Made by a program: the position numbers and the translations under genes. A stretch of DNA of 64,000 bases from Hydra vulgaris (taxonomy: Eukaryota; Cnidaria; Hydrozoa; Anthoathecata; Hydridae), in the NCBI RefSeq assembly GCF_038396675.1, contig NC_088921.1, forward strand, positions 22,586,001 to 22,650,000, in the 5' to 3' direction. Under the pieces are notes generated by a model. That model made no database searches, was not told where the DNA came from, and worked only from the letters and a program-made list of their open reading frames with translations. Positions 36,335 to 46,640 of the stretch are shown piece by piece; positions within the stretch are counted from its first letter, which is position 1, and every line of letters begins with the position of its first letter.

Positions 36335-37583
36335 CAGGGTGGGCCAAAGAAAACATGGATAACTTTTGCAATAATCATTTATTTTGGTTAATTTTTATTA
36401 TAAATTAAATATATTTTATAGAAGTTATTTGTAGAATATGACATCAGACAAATGTCAACCATTTTTCTCGAAACAGAGATTGGCTCTTTTTAATGCGTTT
36501 TCCATTACACCACATAATGTGTTTGGTTAAAGGCTCAGTATTTCGTCTCGAATACTTTGCTTCAGCTGTCTAATAGTCTCTGGTTTATTAACATACACTT
36601 TGTCTTTTAAATAGTCGGGCGCAGTCAAATCTGGCGAACGAGGTGGCCAAGGAAAATCTGATTGTTTTGAAATAAGACGTTCGCCAAAAATTTTACGCAG
36701 CAGGTCCATAGTTTGTCTAGCAGTATACAGAGTTGAATCTTGTTGAAACCACAAATTAGGATTCTGCTCCGCCATTGGCCGCAAAAAATTTTCAATCATT
36801 ATTCTGTAAGAAGCTTCTGAAATCGATTCCGGCATTCCATCCTCATTTTCGAAGAAATATGGTCCGATAACTCTAGTGGCCATAACACCGCACCAAACAG
36901 TACATCTAGATGAGTGCAATTGATGCTGATGTGTTGCCCTTAGATTTTCAGAGTCCAAAATCTACAGTTTTGTTTGTTAACATAACCATTTAAATGGAAA
37001 TGCGCTTCATCCGACATCAAAAAATTATTTAAAAAGTCAATTTGTGTGGCTAATTGTGTAAAACGAATAGCGTATTGTAGTCGTTGTTGGTAATCTTGCG
37101 GTAGCAGTGTTTGCACAATTTAAATTTTGTATGGGTACATCTTAAGATCCAACTTTAAAATTCTACGCAATGTTGTTCTGGAAATGCCCAATCGGCTGGA
37201 ACGACGGCGAGTTGAGACAGATGGAACATCTGCAACACCGCATAGCATCCACATTATCTTCAGTGCGAATATTTCGATGAACACCTAGTCCAGGACGGTC
37301 GGCCACTGAACCCAGTTCCTCAAAACGACCAACCAAACTCTTTCTCATGAAGGCTGTGGGAGCTGTGCTGGAATTAAAATGTTGTCGATATCTACGCAGC
37401 GTCAAAACAATTGATTGTTGATAAGAATAGAAAAGCTCGATAGTTTTAACGCGCTGTTTTGTACTGTATGGTTCCAAAATAAATCTCCGAGAATTCAGTT
37501 ATAACCTAAAAAAAGAGAAAAACAAATATGCCAAAAAAAGTTATTTTGGTTTTACATTAGTAGGTCTTCTTTGGTCCACCCTG
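36335..37583 (-). mobile_element. 1.25-kb mariner-like element with TA target duplication
   Basis: The ends are CAGGGTGGGCCAAAGAA and, reversed, CAGGGTGGACCAAAGAA, both flanked by TA (36333-36334 and 37584-37585). Length and single-gene content are normal for mariner. Confidence 0.92.
36527..37477 (-). pseudogene. mariner-like (DDxD) transposase with few frameshifts
   Basis: The start is MEPYSTKQRVKTIELFYSYQ at 37477, an N-terminal HTH, followed by RKSLVGRFEELGSVADRPGL. After a slip near 37240 the second HTH-like part is RSSRLGISRTTLRRILK. The first catalytic D is in FLMSDEAHFHLNGYVNKQN. A long open part from 36958 carries HSSRCTVWCGVMATRVIGPY, NLWFQQDSTLYTARQTMDLL (second D), and WPPRSPDLTAPDYLKDKVYV (third D region). 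Two frameshifts, one TAA after YPYKI, a change of GATCH to STLY, and the loss of FLWG next to the third D make it inactive. The usual family length (about 350 residues) is otherwise present. It is related to the fragment at 11302. Confidence 0.88.
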
Positions 37584-37585
37584 TA

Positions 37586-39057
37586 CAAGCAACAAAAATT
37601 TTTAGGTTTTATTTTATTTCTGAAAATCCATTTGCATTTTGATTATATCTCTATTTCAGAAATTATATTTGTTCAAACTAGTTAATATATTTTTTTAGAC
37701 TTGGATATTACTTATACCATTTTAAAATTTCTCATATAACCTTCATAAAAAAGATAAGATATTCAAATTATGAAATTTATTTATATTAGTTTTTATAAAC
37801 ATTACCTGTTATAAATATATCAAAAAGAAGACACCTTTCTTAATGTTATGCTTTTTATTTTTTTTAAATAAATTAATGTGTAGATATATATAGTAATTCT
37901 ATTGGTTTAAGGTTAAGTTATTATATTGTTTTAAGAATAAATTATTCTATTGGTTTAAGATCAAGTTTAGGATAGCTATTTAATCCACAACATATCTAAA
38001 GCTAGGCTGTTCAACAAGCTATGCAAATTACAGTGTGTGTAGATTTATGAAATGGAATTTACAAATTGAATGAAAATAGAACATGTATGATAAATTGATA
38101 GGACAGTAGTAGTTTTTTGTTTTTGTATTTTAGGTATTGGCAGGCGGTTCTTGACGACTTACTTTTCTGCAACGAAATCAAAAGAACCTTCAACTACAAA
38201 CCAATTTAAAATAATTTTTATAGCAGCATTTTCTAAGAACAATTTTTCCCTTTATTTTATTTACTAATTAAATTACTTATATTTCATAATTTCTTTATAT
38301 TATTTTTGGTGATTGTTTAATTTTGGTGTTTTACAAAATGTTAAGTTTAAAAAATTATTTTAAATATAGATTTTTAGTTTTTTAATAATTAATTTTTATT
38401 CAGAAGTACAATTATAATTGGAGTGTTCAATTTTTGTAATTACGTTTTTTCAGCAAATATCAATTTTGTATTATTCTATCAATGTGAAAGTCTAATCTCA
38501 AGATATAATTAAAAAAATGATAGGATGAGGTACATAAACATATGCTTTATTTTGGGAGATTTTTGAACAAAAATTAACGCCGTGTTTACAGTTTTTCTTG
38601 AGCTGTGTTTTTGGAAATGACTATTTATAAATTTTTTTATTAGAATTGAAAAAATGTCTAGATTAGATTTGGTAGTATTTTTGCTGGATTGACAAAAAAG
38701 TATTTTAGAGGCTGTCCATAAATTACGTCAGTGAAATAGGGGGAGGGAAGGTCTGAGTTTTTTTGACATTTGTTAACTGGGGGAAGGAAGTGGGGAGGTC
38801 TAGACAAGTTTACGTCAACATTTAACTTTTTTAAATAAATTTAATTACGTAAAAAAGAAAAACAAAGCACCTTTTGCAGTGTTACATACTCGACAAACCT
38901 TTAGTATTTTAATAAAGCTATTTATATTCCTTCTTTTTAAAAACCGTGTTGTGCTTTAAAAAGACCCGAGATGTTTACTCGTAACAATATTATTTTTTCA
39001 AAGTTGTTATTGGTTAGTCTGCTATGCAAACAAAATAGATGTTTGTAAGTTCTTGGT
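37586..39057. other. no recognisable gene; possible MITE end at 38704
   Basis: AT-rich. AGGCTGTCCATAAATTACGT at 38709 followed by G-rich runs resembles MITE ends (see 5874-6078), but I could not find its partner. Confidence 0.45.
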
Positions 39058-39240
39058 CTACATTATATTATTTAAACGCTTATACCAGGGATCGGCTATC
39101 TGCTGTTGATGCAGCTCATTAGCTCCATGCACAAATATTAGTACAATATTGAAATAATGTTTCGTTAGATAATTTAAAATGAAGATATTGGTAGCTCTTT
39201 GAAAATTCTGTTTTAAAGTGCTATCAATATCTTTTAGCAA
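39058..39240 (-). other. unassigned 60-codon ORF
   Basis: Starts MLKDIDSTLKQNFQRATNIF and contains ELHQQQIADPWYKRLNNIM before a stop. The composition is less biased than the surroundings, but there is no known domain. Chance or a fossil exon are both possible. Confidence 0.2.
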
Positions 39241-39570
39241 ATATTTTGACGTTGATTCAACGTTGAAAACGCGTTGATTTAAGGACGTTGACTTAGGCGT
39301 TGAATTAGAAACAAAAAATCAACATTAATTCAACATCAATAAATTAACGTTGAACTGACGTTAATTTACAAACGTTGATTCAAGCGTTGAATTGGAAACA
39401 AGAAATCGGCGTTGAAATATCAACAATGATTCAACGTCAATGAATTAACGTAGCACTGACTTTGATTAACAAACGTAGACTTAAGCGTTGATTTGGCAAC
39501 AAGAGACCGGCGTTGAAATATCAACATCAATTTAACATCAAAAAAACAACGTTGAAATGATGTTACGTTT
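39241..39570. repeat. array of ACGTTGA/TCAACGT motifs, about 92-99-bp period
   Basis: Three diverged units start near 39283, 39374 and 39473; each contains AAGCGTTGAATTGGAAACAA-like and GGCGTTGAAATATCAACA-like parts. The motif CAACGTTGA occurs in both orientations. This is the same design as the AAACGTTTA arrays of the 333-2593 element, so it may be the remnant of such an element, but no CCCAGTAA end is visible. Confidence 0.75.
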
Positions 39571-39702
39571 TCGAACGATAACACTTTAAAAACATACTAA
39601 AACGTATTTTTTTAAAAGTGGGGATAAGGGGGTAAATTCATTTTCATTTTTGCAACTACCTTCACTCTCATTAGACTCAAACGTCACATTTTACTTCACA
39701 GT

Positions 39703-40095
39703 CATCATCATCTTGATTATCTTTATCACCTTTTATTAACTTCTTCATCATCATCTTGATTATCCTTATCACCTTTTATTAACTTCTTCATCATCATCTT
39801 GATTATCTTTATCACCTTTTATTAACTTCTTCATCATCATCTTGATTATCTTTATCACCTTTTATTAGCTTCTTCATCATCATCTTGATTATCTTTATCA
39901 CCTTTTATTAACTTCTTCATCATCATCTTGATTATCTTTATCACCTTTTATTAACTTCTTCATCATCATCTTGATTATCTTTATCACCTTTTATTAACTT
40001 CTTCATCATCATCTTGATTATCTTTATCACCTTTTATTAACTTCTTCATCATCATCTTGATTATCTTTATCACCTTTTATTAACTTCTTCATCTT
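39703..40095. repeat. 43-bp minisatellite, about nine copies
   Basis: Unit TCATCATCATCTTGATTATC followed by TTTATCACCTTTTATTAACTTCT, nearly identical between copies. The length is not a multiple of three, so any reading frame rotates, and each unit in the reverse direction carries AAAAGGTGATAAAG. Confidence 0.95.
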
Positions 40096-40223
40096 TTTTT
40101 CGTGGTTGTAAGATTTTTGTTTTCCTCCATTTAAAACGATAAGGTGCATACTTCAAGCAAGAGGCTAATAATGTCCATGTTTCTTTGTCTGTTGCTTTTG
40201 CATAACAGTGCTTAATCGATTCT
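40085..40223 (-). CDS. possible exon or gene fragment ahead of the minisatellite
   Basis: In reverse, TTTTATTTCTAG (acceptor-like) is followed by an open frame SIKHCYAKATDKETWTLLAS, CLKYAPYRFKWRKTKILQP, RKKDEEVNKR, then TGA. The last residues fall in the first minisatellite unit. Codon content and amino-acid mix look coding. I do not recognise the family. The stop sits in AAAAGGTGATAA, which could equally be a splice donor. It may belong with the frame at 40587-40856. Confidence 0.35.
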
Positions 40224-40225
40224 AG

Positions 40226-40586
40226 AAATAAAATGCAAAAATATTCAAATGGGGTAAAGCAAATAAAACTGTAGAGAAAAGAGGAAAAAAAATTTCAATT
40301 TATATTATTTTATATGAATAACCTGATATAAATAAACTGATTTATTTATTTATTTTTTTAATTTGTTCAAGAAAAGTTTTACAACTGTTTTTTGTGAATT
40401 CAACTAAACTTTTTTATTTTTAACAGGCAGTCATAAAAGATTCACACATATAAATATATATATATAGATATATATATATAGATATCGATATATATATAAC
40501 CTCAATAAAACATAATAATTAAAAAAAACTGTGGATCTACAATATCTTACTAAATTTTAAACACTTAAAATTAAAGTAATATCCAA
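40226..40586. other. no recognisable gene
   Basis: AT-rich with GATATATA repeats near 40450-40498. If the flanking frames belong to one gene, this is an intron. Confidence 0.4.
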
Positions 40587-40856
40587 CTAATTATAGCTAT
40601 TTAAATAATTAATCCTTTCATAGGTAAAATCACAGATAATTCTCCCTTCGAACCAAACAACTTTGATTGAAGTCTGTTTGTCATCAGCCTTAAACATGTC
40701 AAATGACAACTTCAACATTTTTCTTTTAAATGTTTTTTTTTTTAAAAAACTAGTATTTTTGATTAAAGAAATATTTTTATAACACCTCCAGAATCTGAAA
40801 CATTTATTTGTTCCACTTTTTTTTAATTGTACATTCTTACTCAGTAAATCAATCAA
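40587..40856 (-). pseudogene. possible ISXO2/Merlin-like zinc-ribbon fragment
   Basis: The reverse frame MIDLLSKNVQLKKSGTNKCF then RFWRCYKNISLIKNTSFLKK and MLKLSFDMFKADDKQTSIKV, WFEGRIICDF. The order W(R)C...ISxxKxxxF...KLS, then a helix and TSIK...(I)xDF, recalls the N-terminal zinc ribbon of ISXO2/IS1595-type (Merlin) transposases (WRC..KxISIRxxSFF...KLSL). The cysteine pairs are incomplete and no DDE domain follows. Weak assignment. Confidence 0.35.
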
Positions 40857-41042
40857 TTACTGCTTTATTAATTTTTCTCCATTGAGTTATCCGTGACGAC
40901 GTAACAATTGCATACTTTTATTTCTATAAATAAATAAATAAGTATAATATTAACGACTGAATACTTTTATTCCTATAAATAACAACTGAATACTTTATAT
41001 AGAATAACAATACTTTTAGTTTTAAAATTAAATAAATATATA

Positions 41043-42343
41043 ACGGGTGATGCGGAAGTTATCGGACAAAATAAAAACGTCAGTAACTTATTTATAAATA
41101 AAAAAACAAACTACTATTATATATTTTTTAAATAAAACATTTATCTTTTAATAAAAATATATTATTTTATATATGAAAAAACACCACCATCTGCAATTGA
41201 TCTCAATTTTTCTCTGACGCCTTTCATATGCGACTTTAAAAAGTTTAAATCAATTTCTTGTAGTTTTAGTTTAATGCGTTCAATCAAAACTTGCTCTGTA
41301 GAAGCTTGCCAATCTCCCTCGTAAACCTTCTGTGCCAAATGTCCCCAAAAATTTTCAATTGGTCGTTCTTGAGGCACATTTGGGGGATTGGATTCTTTAT
41401 CAACGTAATAGACATATTGATCCATCCAATTTAGAGAATCTTTAGAATAATGAGAACTTGCTAAATCTGGCCAAAATAAATAGTTAAAGTCTCCATGATA
41501 CTTGGGAATAAATGGAAGAAGTCGTTTTTCCAAACATTCATTAATATAGATTGATGAATTGATTGCTACAGCCTTGGAAGTGCGAAACAATGCTTCGGAC
41601 ATACCACGGTCAGATATGGCTATCCACATTAACAATTTTTTTGGAAATTTCTCTTTTCCTATAAAACGAACACTTTCTGGGCATGTCTTTTTGTTGTTTG
41701 TGTAGTATCCAGAATTTCCAGGCATGTTGTCCCCTGCAAAACAATAGTATTTTTCGTCATCGATGACTAGAAGCGATTTTGTGTTATAGAGTTGGTTAAC
41801 TAGTTTCCTGCTTCTTTTCTTTGCATTTATTTGTTGTTCTATAGTGTATTTTGAAGTCTTTTTACGTTTTCTGTATTTTTTAATATTCATTTTTTTTAAC
41901 TGACGACCAACTGTCGATTGATTTACACCGAATTTAATACCTATTTTTCTCTGATTGACCCCTTTTCGATTGTTGACAAGTCTCGTTAAATCGGCTTTCG
42001 TTTCTCTAGTCCAGGATGTCGGACGACCAGGGTGCTTTCTATCAGAAAACGATTTTCAAGTCTTTTTAGGTTATCAAATATTGTACTTCGAGCAAATCCT
42101 TCCTTTTTAAAATGGTTTACGATTTTTTTTTTTTATATTAGGTTTATTTACAAAAATCATTTTTAGTCGCTTTCGAAAAGACTCTCGTTCAGCTGCATTT
42201 AACCTCATTTTAAATAATTGTGTTTCAAATAATAAAGTTTATATTTTATAGAACGTTTATACCTACGTATAAAACCACAAAAACTAATTATTAGGCTCAA
42301 ATAATGAAATTAGGATTTGTCCGATAACTTCCGCATCACCCGT
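41043..42343 (-). mobile_element. 1.30-kb Tc1/mariner element with perfect 28-bp TIRs
   Basis: The ends begin ACGGGTGATGCGGAAGTTAT at both sides and are identical for 28 bp. TA flanks both (41041-41042 and 42344-42345). Identical ends suggest recent insertion (inference). One transposase gene fills the inside. Confidence 0.95.
41162..42208 (-). pseudogene. Tc1/mariner transposase, DD36E-type spacing, two frameshifts
   Basis: It starts at 42208: MRLNAAERESFRKRLKMIFV. The HTH part KKEGFARSTIFDNLKRLEN comes after a slip in a poly-A run near 42128. A second slip near 42055 leads to GRPTSWTRETKADLTRLVNN and RKGVNQRKIGIKFGVNQSTV (second HTH). From 41890 a 242-codon open part has SLLVIDDEKYYCFAGDNMPG (first D), LLMWIAISDRG, LFWPDLASSHYSKDSLNWMD (second D) and NPPNVPQERPIENFWGHLAQ (E). 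I count 36 residues between D2 and E. Only the two slips break it. Close relatives elsewhere in the genome may be active. Confidence 0.9.
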
Positions 42344-42439
42344 TAATAATTACCTTCAGTTTATATTTATATGATAAACAAAGAAAGTCTGGAAATAAGT
42401 TAGAAGAAAATTCCGGAAATTATATTTAATGCTAATCAT

Positions 42440-42664
42440 TGGTATGAGTTGATTGACCTCAGCGTTGCAGAAGTTACGGAACCCCCTACAACACACCATT
42501 TTTCAATTAAAGAAATCCAACATGTTTATTCACCTCCTCAGGGCCAAGAAGGTCACTACAGACGAGGAGGCTGCTTTATTGTGGCATTAACCCTCTCTCA
42601 ACTCTATAACTCCGAAACACGAACCTTGACGAACAAGGCCGTTGCGCTGAGAAACAAGTTATAA
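42440..42664 (-). repeat. GC-richer module, possible tRNA-like SINE
   Basis: This 225-bp stretch is markedly less AT-rich than its surroundings. Read in reverse it begins with TTTCTCAGCGCAACGG and then CAAGGTTCGTGTTTCGG, loosely like pol III A and B boxes about 20 bp apart. The plus strand holds an open frame (LIDLSVAEVTEPP... to ALRNKL) with no family resemblance. SINE is the better guess. Confidence 0.3.
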
Positions 42665-42705
42665 GAAATTATTACTTATTTCTAAGCGCAATATGTTATG
42701 AGAAA

Positions 42706-42823
<118 letters not shown>

Positions 42824-42826
42824 CTA

Positions 42827-43461
42827 GGGTGTTTCATATTTTATCAATTTTTGAAATTAAACTCGCGAATCGATTTATAAATTGACCATTTATATGAAAA
42901 TAAGTTTGAACAAAAAAAAGGATGTTAGTAGAATTTTTAGGGTCCCCGCCAGTTCGATTTTGGGCAAAAATGTTGGGTGTTTTAAACGCCTGGCGGGGAC
43001 CTTAAAATTTATCCTATAAAATTTTTTATTCTTTTAAATAAAATATGTTGGATTGAATATTAATTACATAAAAGGAGCATGTTGAAAAAATTAAGATACG
43101 CCTCCGAGTTATAAAATACGCCTCCGAGTTATAAAATACGCCACCAAGTTATAAAATAGGTTTTTGTAAATATTAATAACTCGGAGGCGTATATTAATTT
43201 TTTCAACATGCTCCTTTTATGTAAATAATATCCAATCCAACATATATTATTTAAAAGAATAAAAAATTTTATAGGATAAATTTTAAGGTCCCCGCCAGGC
43301 GTTTAAAACACCCAACATTTTTGCCCAAAATCGAACTGGCGGGGACCCTAAAAATTCTACAAACATACTTTTTTTTGTTCAAACTTATTTTCATATGAAT
43401 GGTCAATTTATAAATCGATTCGCGAGTTTAATTTCAAAAATTGATAAAATATGAAACACCC
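42827..43461. mobile_element. 635-bp fold-back element, 285-bp arms
   Basis: Arms 42827-43111 and 43177-43461 are reverse complements at over about 90% by eye, from GGGTGTTTCATATTTTATCA inward through the GC-rich AGGGTCCCCGCCAGTTCGAT and GCCTGGCGGGGACCTTAAAA. TA flanks both sides. The 65-bp centre holds repeated AGTTATAAAATACGCC(T/A)CC units. No coding capacity. The TA duplication suggests mobilisation by a Tc1/mariner-type transposase. Confidence 0.92.
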
Positions 43462-43463
43462 TA

Positions 43464-43910
43464 ATATATACACACACACTACTGTTTATAATTATTCGAA
43501 TAACATAAAAATTTTAAAACAAATTTAGCATTGTTAGATAGTTTAGGCAATATAAATATATTTGTTGAATAAAACACTTTGATAAAAATCATCAAGCTAT
43601 CAAAACGTATGTTCAAATTAGTTGAAGTTAGATTTAACGTTTATTTACATGAGAGCACTATTTTGTAAATCGCTCATCAATCACGCACTTAACAAGTCCG
43701 ATATTTATGCTAGTAGTTCATAAATCATGTAATTATCAAATTTGATGTTTATGTGGAGATTATATAAAGTAAGCAACGTAAATATTAAGTATTTCAGCAT
43801 ATTATTTTTAAAAAGATTTAGTTATGCTATTCTTTTGCTCAAGTAAATTTTAGAAGTTAGTCTCTCGCTACTCGTTTAATAATTTTTATAAATTGTTGAT
43901 ATTTTGACAT
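43464..43910. other. no recognisable gene
   Basis: AT-rich spacer. Confidence 0.4.
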
Positions 43911-43914
43911 GTAA

Positions 43915-44530
43915 ATCCCAAGGAAACCAGTATTGTCTATTGAAAAACGATCTGCAATATTAACATTGTGGCAAGAAAAATATCCTATGTTTCAAATAGC
44001 AAAAAAATTCTAAATTTCCACTTCAACAGTTCGGAATATTTTAAAAAAGAAAGAAGAAACTGGAAATGTGGTCAATCGAAAACGTTCGGGACGCCGTCGA
44101 ATTACGTCTGCTGCCGAAGACAGAAAAATTACAGTCACTAGTAAAAGAAATAGATTATTAACTGCACCAGAAATAACTCATGCATTGAATAGTGCTCGAG
44201 GAGCTCCGGTATCTGTGACCACGGTGAAGAGGCGATTGATGGAAGCAGGACTTGGTAGCAGAATAGCTGCAGGAAATCATTCCTTCAGTTCCAAGAAAAT
44301 CTTCAGTTCCAAGAAAAGATAGTTTGTCCAAAGGAAGGTCGGTGACCGGATGAAAAAAAGTGTGTAATACCTATTGTGTATCATGGTAATGTTATGGTTT
44401 AGGGCTATTTTGTGGTAACACCACAGGTGAAACTGTAAAAATAGAGGGAATAATGACGAAAGAAGTGCATTAATACATTTTAAAAAGGCATGCCATACCT
44501 GTAGGAAGTCGGATTTTTTGGGAGCCATTC
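43915..44530 (+). pseudogene. Tc1-like transposase, N-terminal part with internal deletion
   Basis: The plus strand reads IPRKPVLSIEKRSAILTLWQ then EKYPMFQIAKKF, a stop, ISTSTVRNILKKKEETGNVV and NRKRSGRRRITSAAEDRKIT (GRRR AT-hook between the two HTHs). RLLTAPEITHALNSARGAPV and SVTTVKRRLMEAGL complete the second HTH. After 44322 the frame is broken. Bits of VMVWG and of GETVKIEGIMTKEVYINI can be read in shifting frames, but the DDE residues are gone. A truncated, inactive copy. Confidence 0.85.
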
Positions 44531-44547
44531 ATTTATTTATTTTTTAA

Positions 44548-44640
44548 ATTCTATTTAAGTGCCCCCAAGAAGTCCTTACGGTCTTATCACAGAGCACCGC
44601 GGATGAGCATTTAATTGGAAGTTCACGCCTCCTTCCTAAC
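44548..44640. repeat. GC-rich conserved module, copy 1
   Basis: GTGCCCCCAAGAAGTCCTTA through CACAGAGCACCGCGG and GGAAGTTCACGCCTCCTTCC. A clear relative lies at 59611-59692. About 90 bp long, with no coding frame in common; possibly a SINE core or LINE-associated sequence. Confidence 0.65.
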
Positions 44641-44869
44641 CGATGTTGCAAAACTTGCTCAAATTTTTCAAGAAGTTAATGATCCAAAGTATTCTTCAAA
44701 ACTTTCTAGAAATTATTTAAGTGAGTTAGAGAATGATCATATAAACTTAAATAGTAAAATAGCATATATTTTAGGAAATTTTTTTCTCCCAACAACAAGA
44801 AAAACTTTGATCACTTTGTAAAGTACGACCAATCGAAAAAGGTCAAGGCGTAATTTCTCACAAAGATTA
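44641..44869 (+). other. unassigned open frame
   Basis: A frame to a stop at 44821 contains DVAKLAQIFQEVNDPKYSSK, LSRNYLSELENDHINLNSKI and AYILGNFFLPTTRK. It looks coding-like and helical, lies directly behind the GC-rich module, and is not recognised. Confidence 0.25.
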
Positions 44870-45250
44870 ATCCATTGAAGAGAATTTCTCCGCAAACGAA
44901 AACGTGCTATTAGGATTATTACATATGAAGGTCGACTCTCCCATACAAAAATACTTATAAACCGTCTTTATTTTACTCATTATTTAAAATAATAAATCCT
45001 ATATACAGAACAAAATTCTCTTAAAATTTAATCAAACTTTAATCAATCCAAAATCTATTATACAGCAACTAAATACTCAATCACAAATCAAGGACCTAAA
45101 TTATGGAATACACTTTCAAATAATGATCTTAAAACACTCTCTTCGCTTAACCAATTTAAAACAAAACTTTGGCTAAATCTTCTACTTAACGCCAATGAAT
45201 TAAATTTATTCTCAGGAGTTAAATATGAGTACTCTTATGGTTTGATTTAA
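44870..45250 (+). pseudogene. CR1-like LINE, 3' terminal coding fragment
   Basis: Plus-strand pieces RKRKRAIRIITYEGRLSHTK and ILINRLYFTHYLK, then KYSITNQGPKLWNTLSNNDL-like text with SSLNQFKTKLWLNLL. These are the C-terminal motifs of CR1-like ORF2 (HAIRII, GPKLWN). Stops separate them. Confidence 0.75.
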
Positions 45251-46479
45251 AGAATTATAAATATACTTATTAATTTTTATATATACTTATATAGAAAAAA
45301 AATAATAAAAATTCAATTGTAAAATTTTACGCGATTTAATTTTATCATTTGTTTTTTACTGAAGATGTAAAAAAGTTCATACGTTATAATCTTAAAATCG
45401 TATGTAAAAATTAACCCCAATTGTTTGGCATGCATTCATGTGATTGTGCGCATTCATTTTTTTTCTTTTTATATTATTCTTAAACCTTATCTATTCATTT
45501 CGTTTGTTTTTGTTATATTTTTTTCTTAATTATTCTCTATCTAACAAAAGAAATTGAATAAAGAAAGAAATGGAGAATAAAATAAAAAAAAGGTTAATTT
45601 ATTTATTTTTTTCTTTCCTTATTTAAAATATAATTTTAAGAAAATTTTAATGGCACTTAAAAGATTTTGCATTATCTTATACGATTTTTAAAAGCTAAGC
45701 TATGTATGGTATATATTACAGCCCGAGTCATTAAAATTTTTTTATTTATTTATTTTGTTATTGTTATTATGATCAAACGGCAAAATATATATTAGCTCAG
45801 TAAAATTAGCCAAATAAGTAATGTTACCCAGGAAAAATTAGGAGCAAGCTGAAAAATGCTGGAAATGTTCAGCATGCACTTCTCATTAATTTGACGTTCA
45901 AGATGGCGTCCAAAATGATATTTGTAATATCTCAGCCTATAGATGATTTATAAATATGAATATTGATTCCAGGAGTTATTAATTTTTTGGTATTCCCTTG
46001 ATTCATTTTTTTTTTAAGAAAGAATATTGTTATATTAAAAACGTTTAATGCACACAACTAAATAAATTTATTAAAAATAACTAAGTTTATAATTAATAAC
46101 TAAGCAATTGAGTACAAATACGTTTCAAACAAAAAAAAATTCAATTTACAATCAAACATGTGTATAAGAAATGTAAAAAAAATATGTAAACTTTGGTCTT
46201 TTATATTGCATTAATGCGTCATATGGCAAACCTAAAATAAAAATTGTATCAGATAATTAGACATAAAAGAAAAGAAAAAAAAACTGGAAAACAATTTACC
46301 TGCTTTCGGTAACCTATTGTCATACTTCATTTGCTGTCATGATGCAGTTTGTCGGTGTTGTTTAATGACGTTATTTTATGTTGGCTTTTAGTAAACTTTA
46401 GTTTAATTTAAAAGACATCACAATAGATTTAAAATATTTTAATTAAAAAGCAAAATACCAAATGCTTCAAGGAGCCAAA
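45251..46479. other. no gene; contains a dispersed repeat
   Basis: AT-rich. The segment 45838-45930 reads in reverse TTTGGACGCCATCTTGAACG, then GAAGTGCATGCTGAACATTT and CAGCTTGCTCCTAATTTTTC, and recurs in the plus direction at 58683-58805. Confidence 0.55.
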
Positions 46480-46640
46480 CTATAGACATTAAAGATAAAA
46501 AATCAAATTGAGATATAAATAAATTGCATTTATATAGCTAAATATATTGTCTTGGCTTATAGTAAATTTTAATAGCAGCGAGTTCAATAAATTAAACTAA
46601 CAATTAATTATTTTTAACAATAGAATGTAGCTTCATTATA
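46480..46640 (-). mobile_element. Helitron 5' region relic
   Basis: ATCAAATTGAGATATAAATA and TATTGTCTTGGCTTATAGTA correspond to sequences near 3555-3620 and 49630-49690 in the two Helitron copies. Only this part is kept. Confidence 0.45.

Noticed and set aside
39703-40095. Possible CRISPR-like array
   Set aside because: The 43-bp units are contiguous with no unique spacers, and the genome is eukaryotic; it is a minisatellite.
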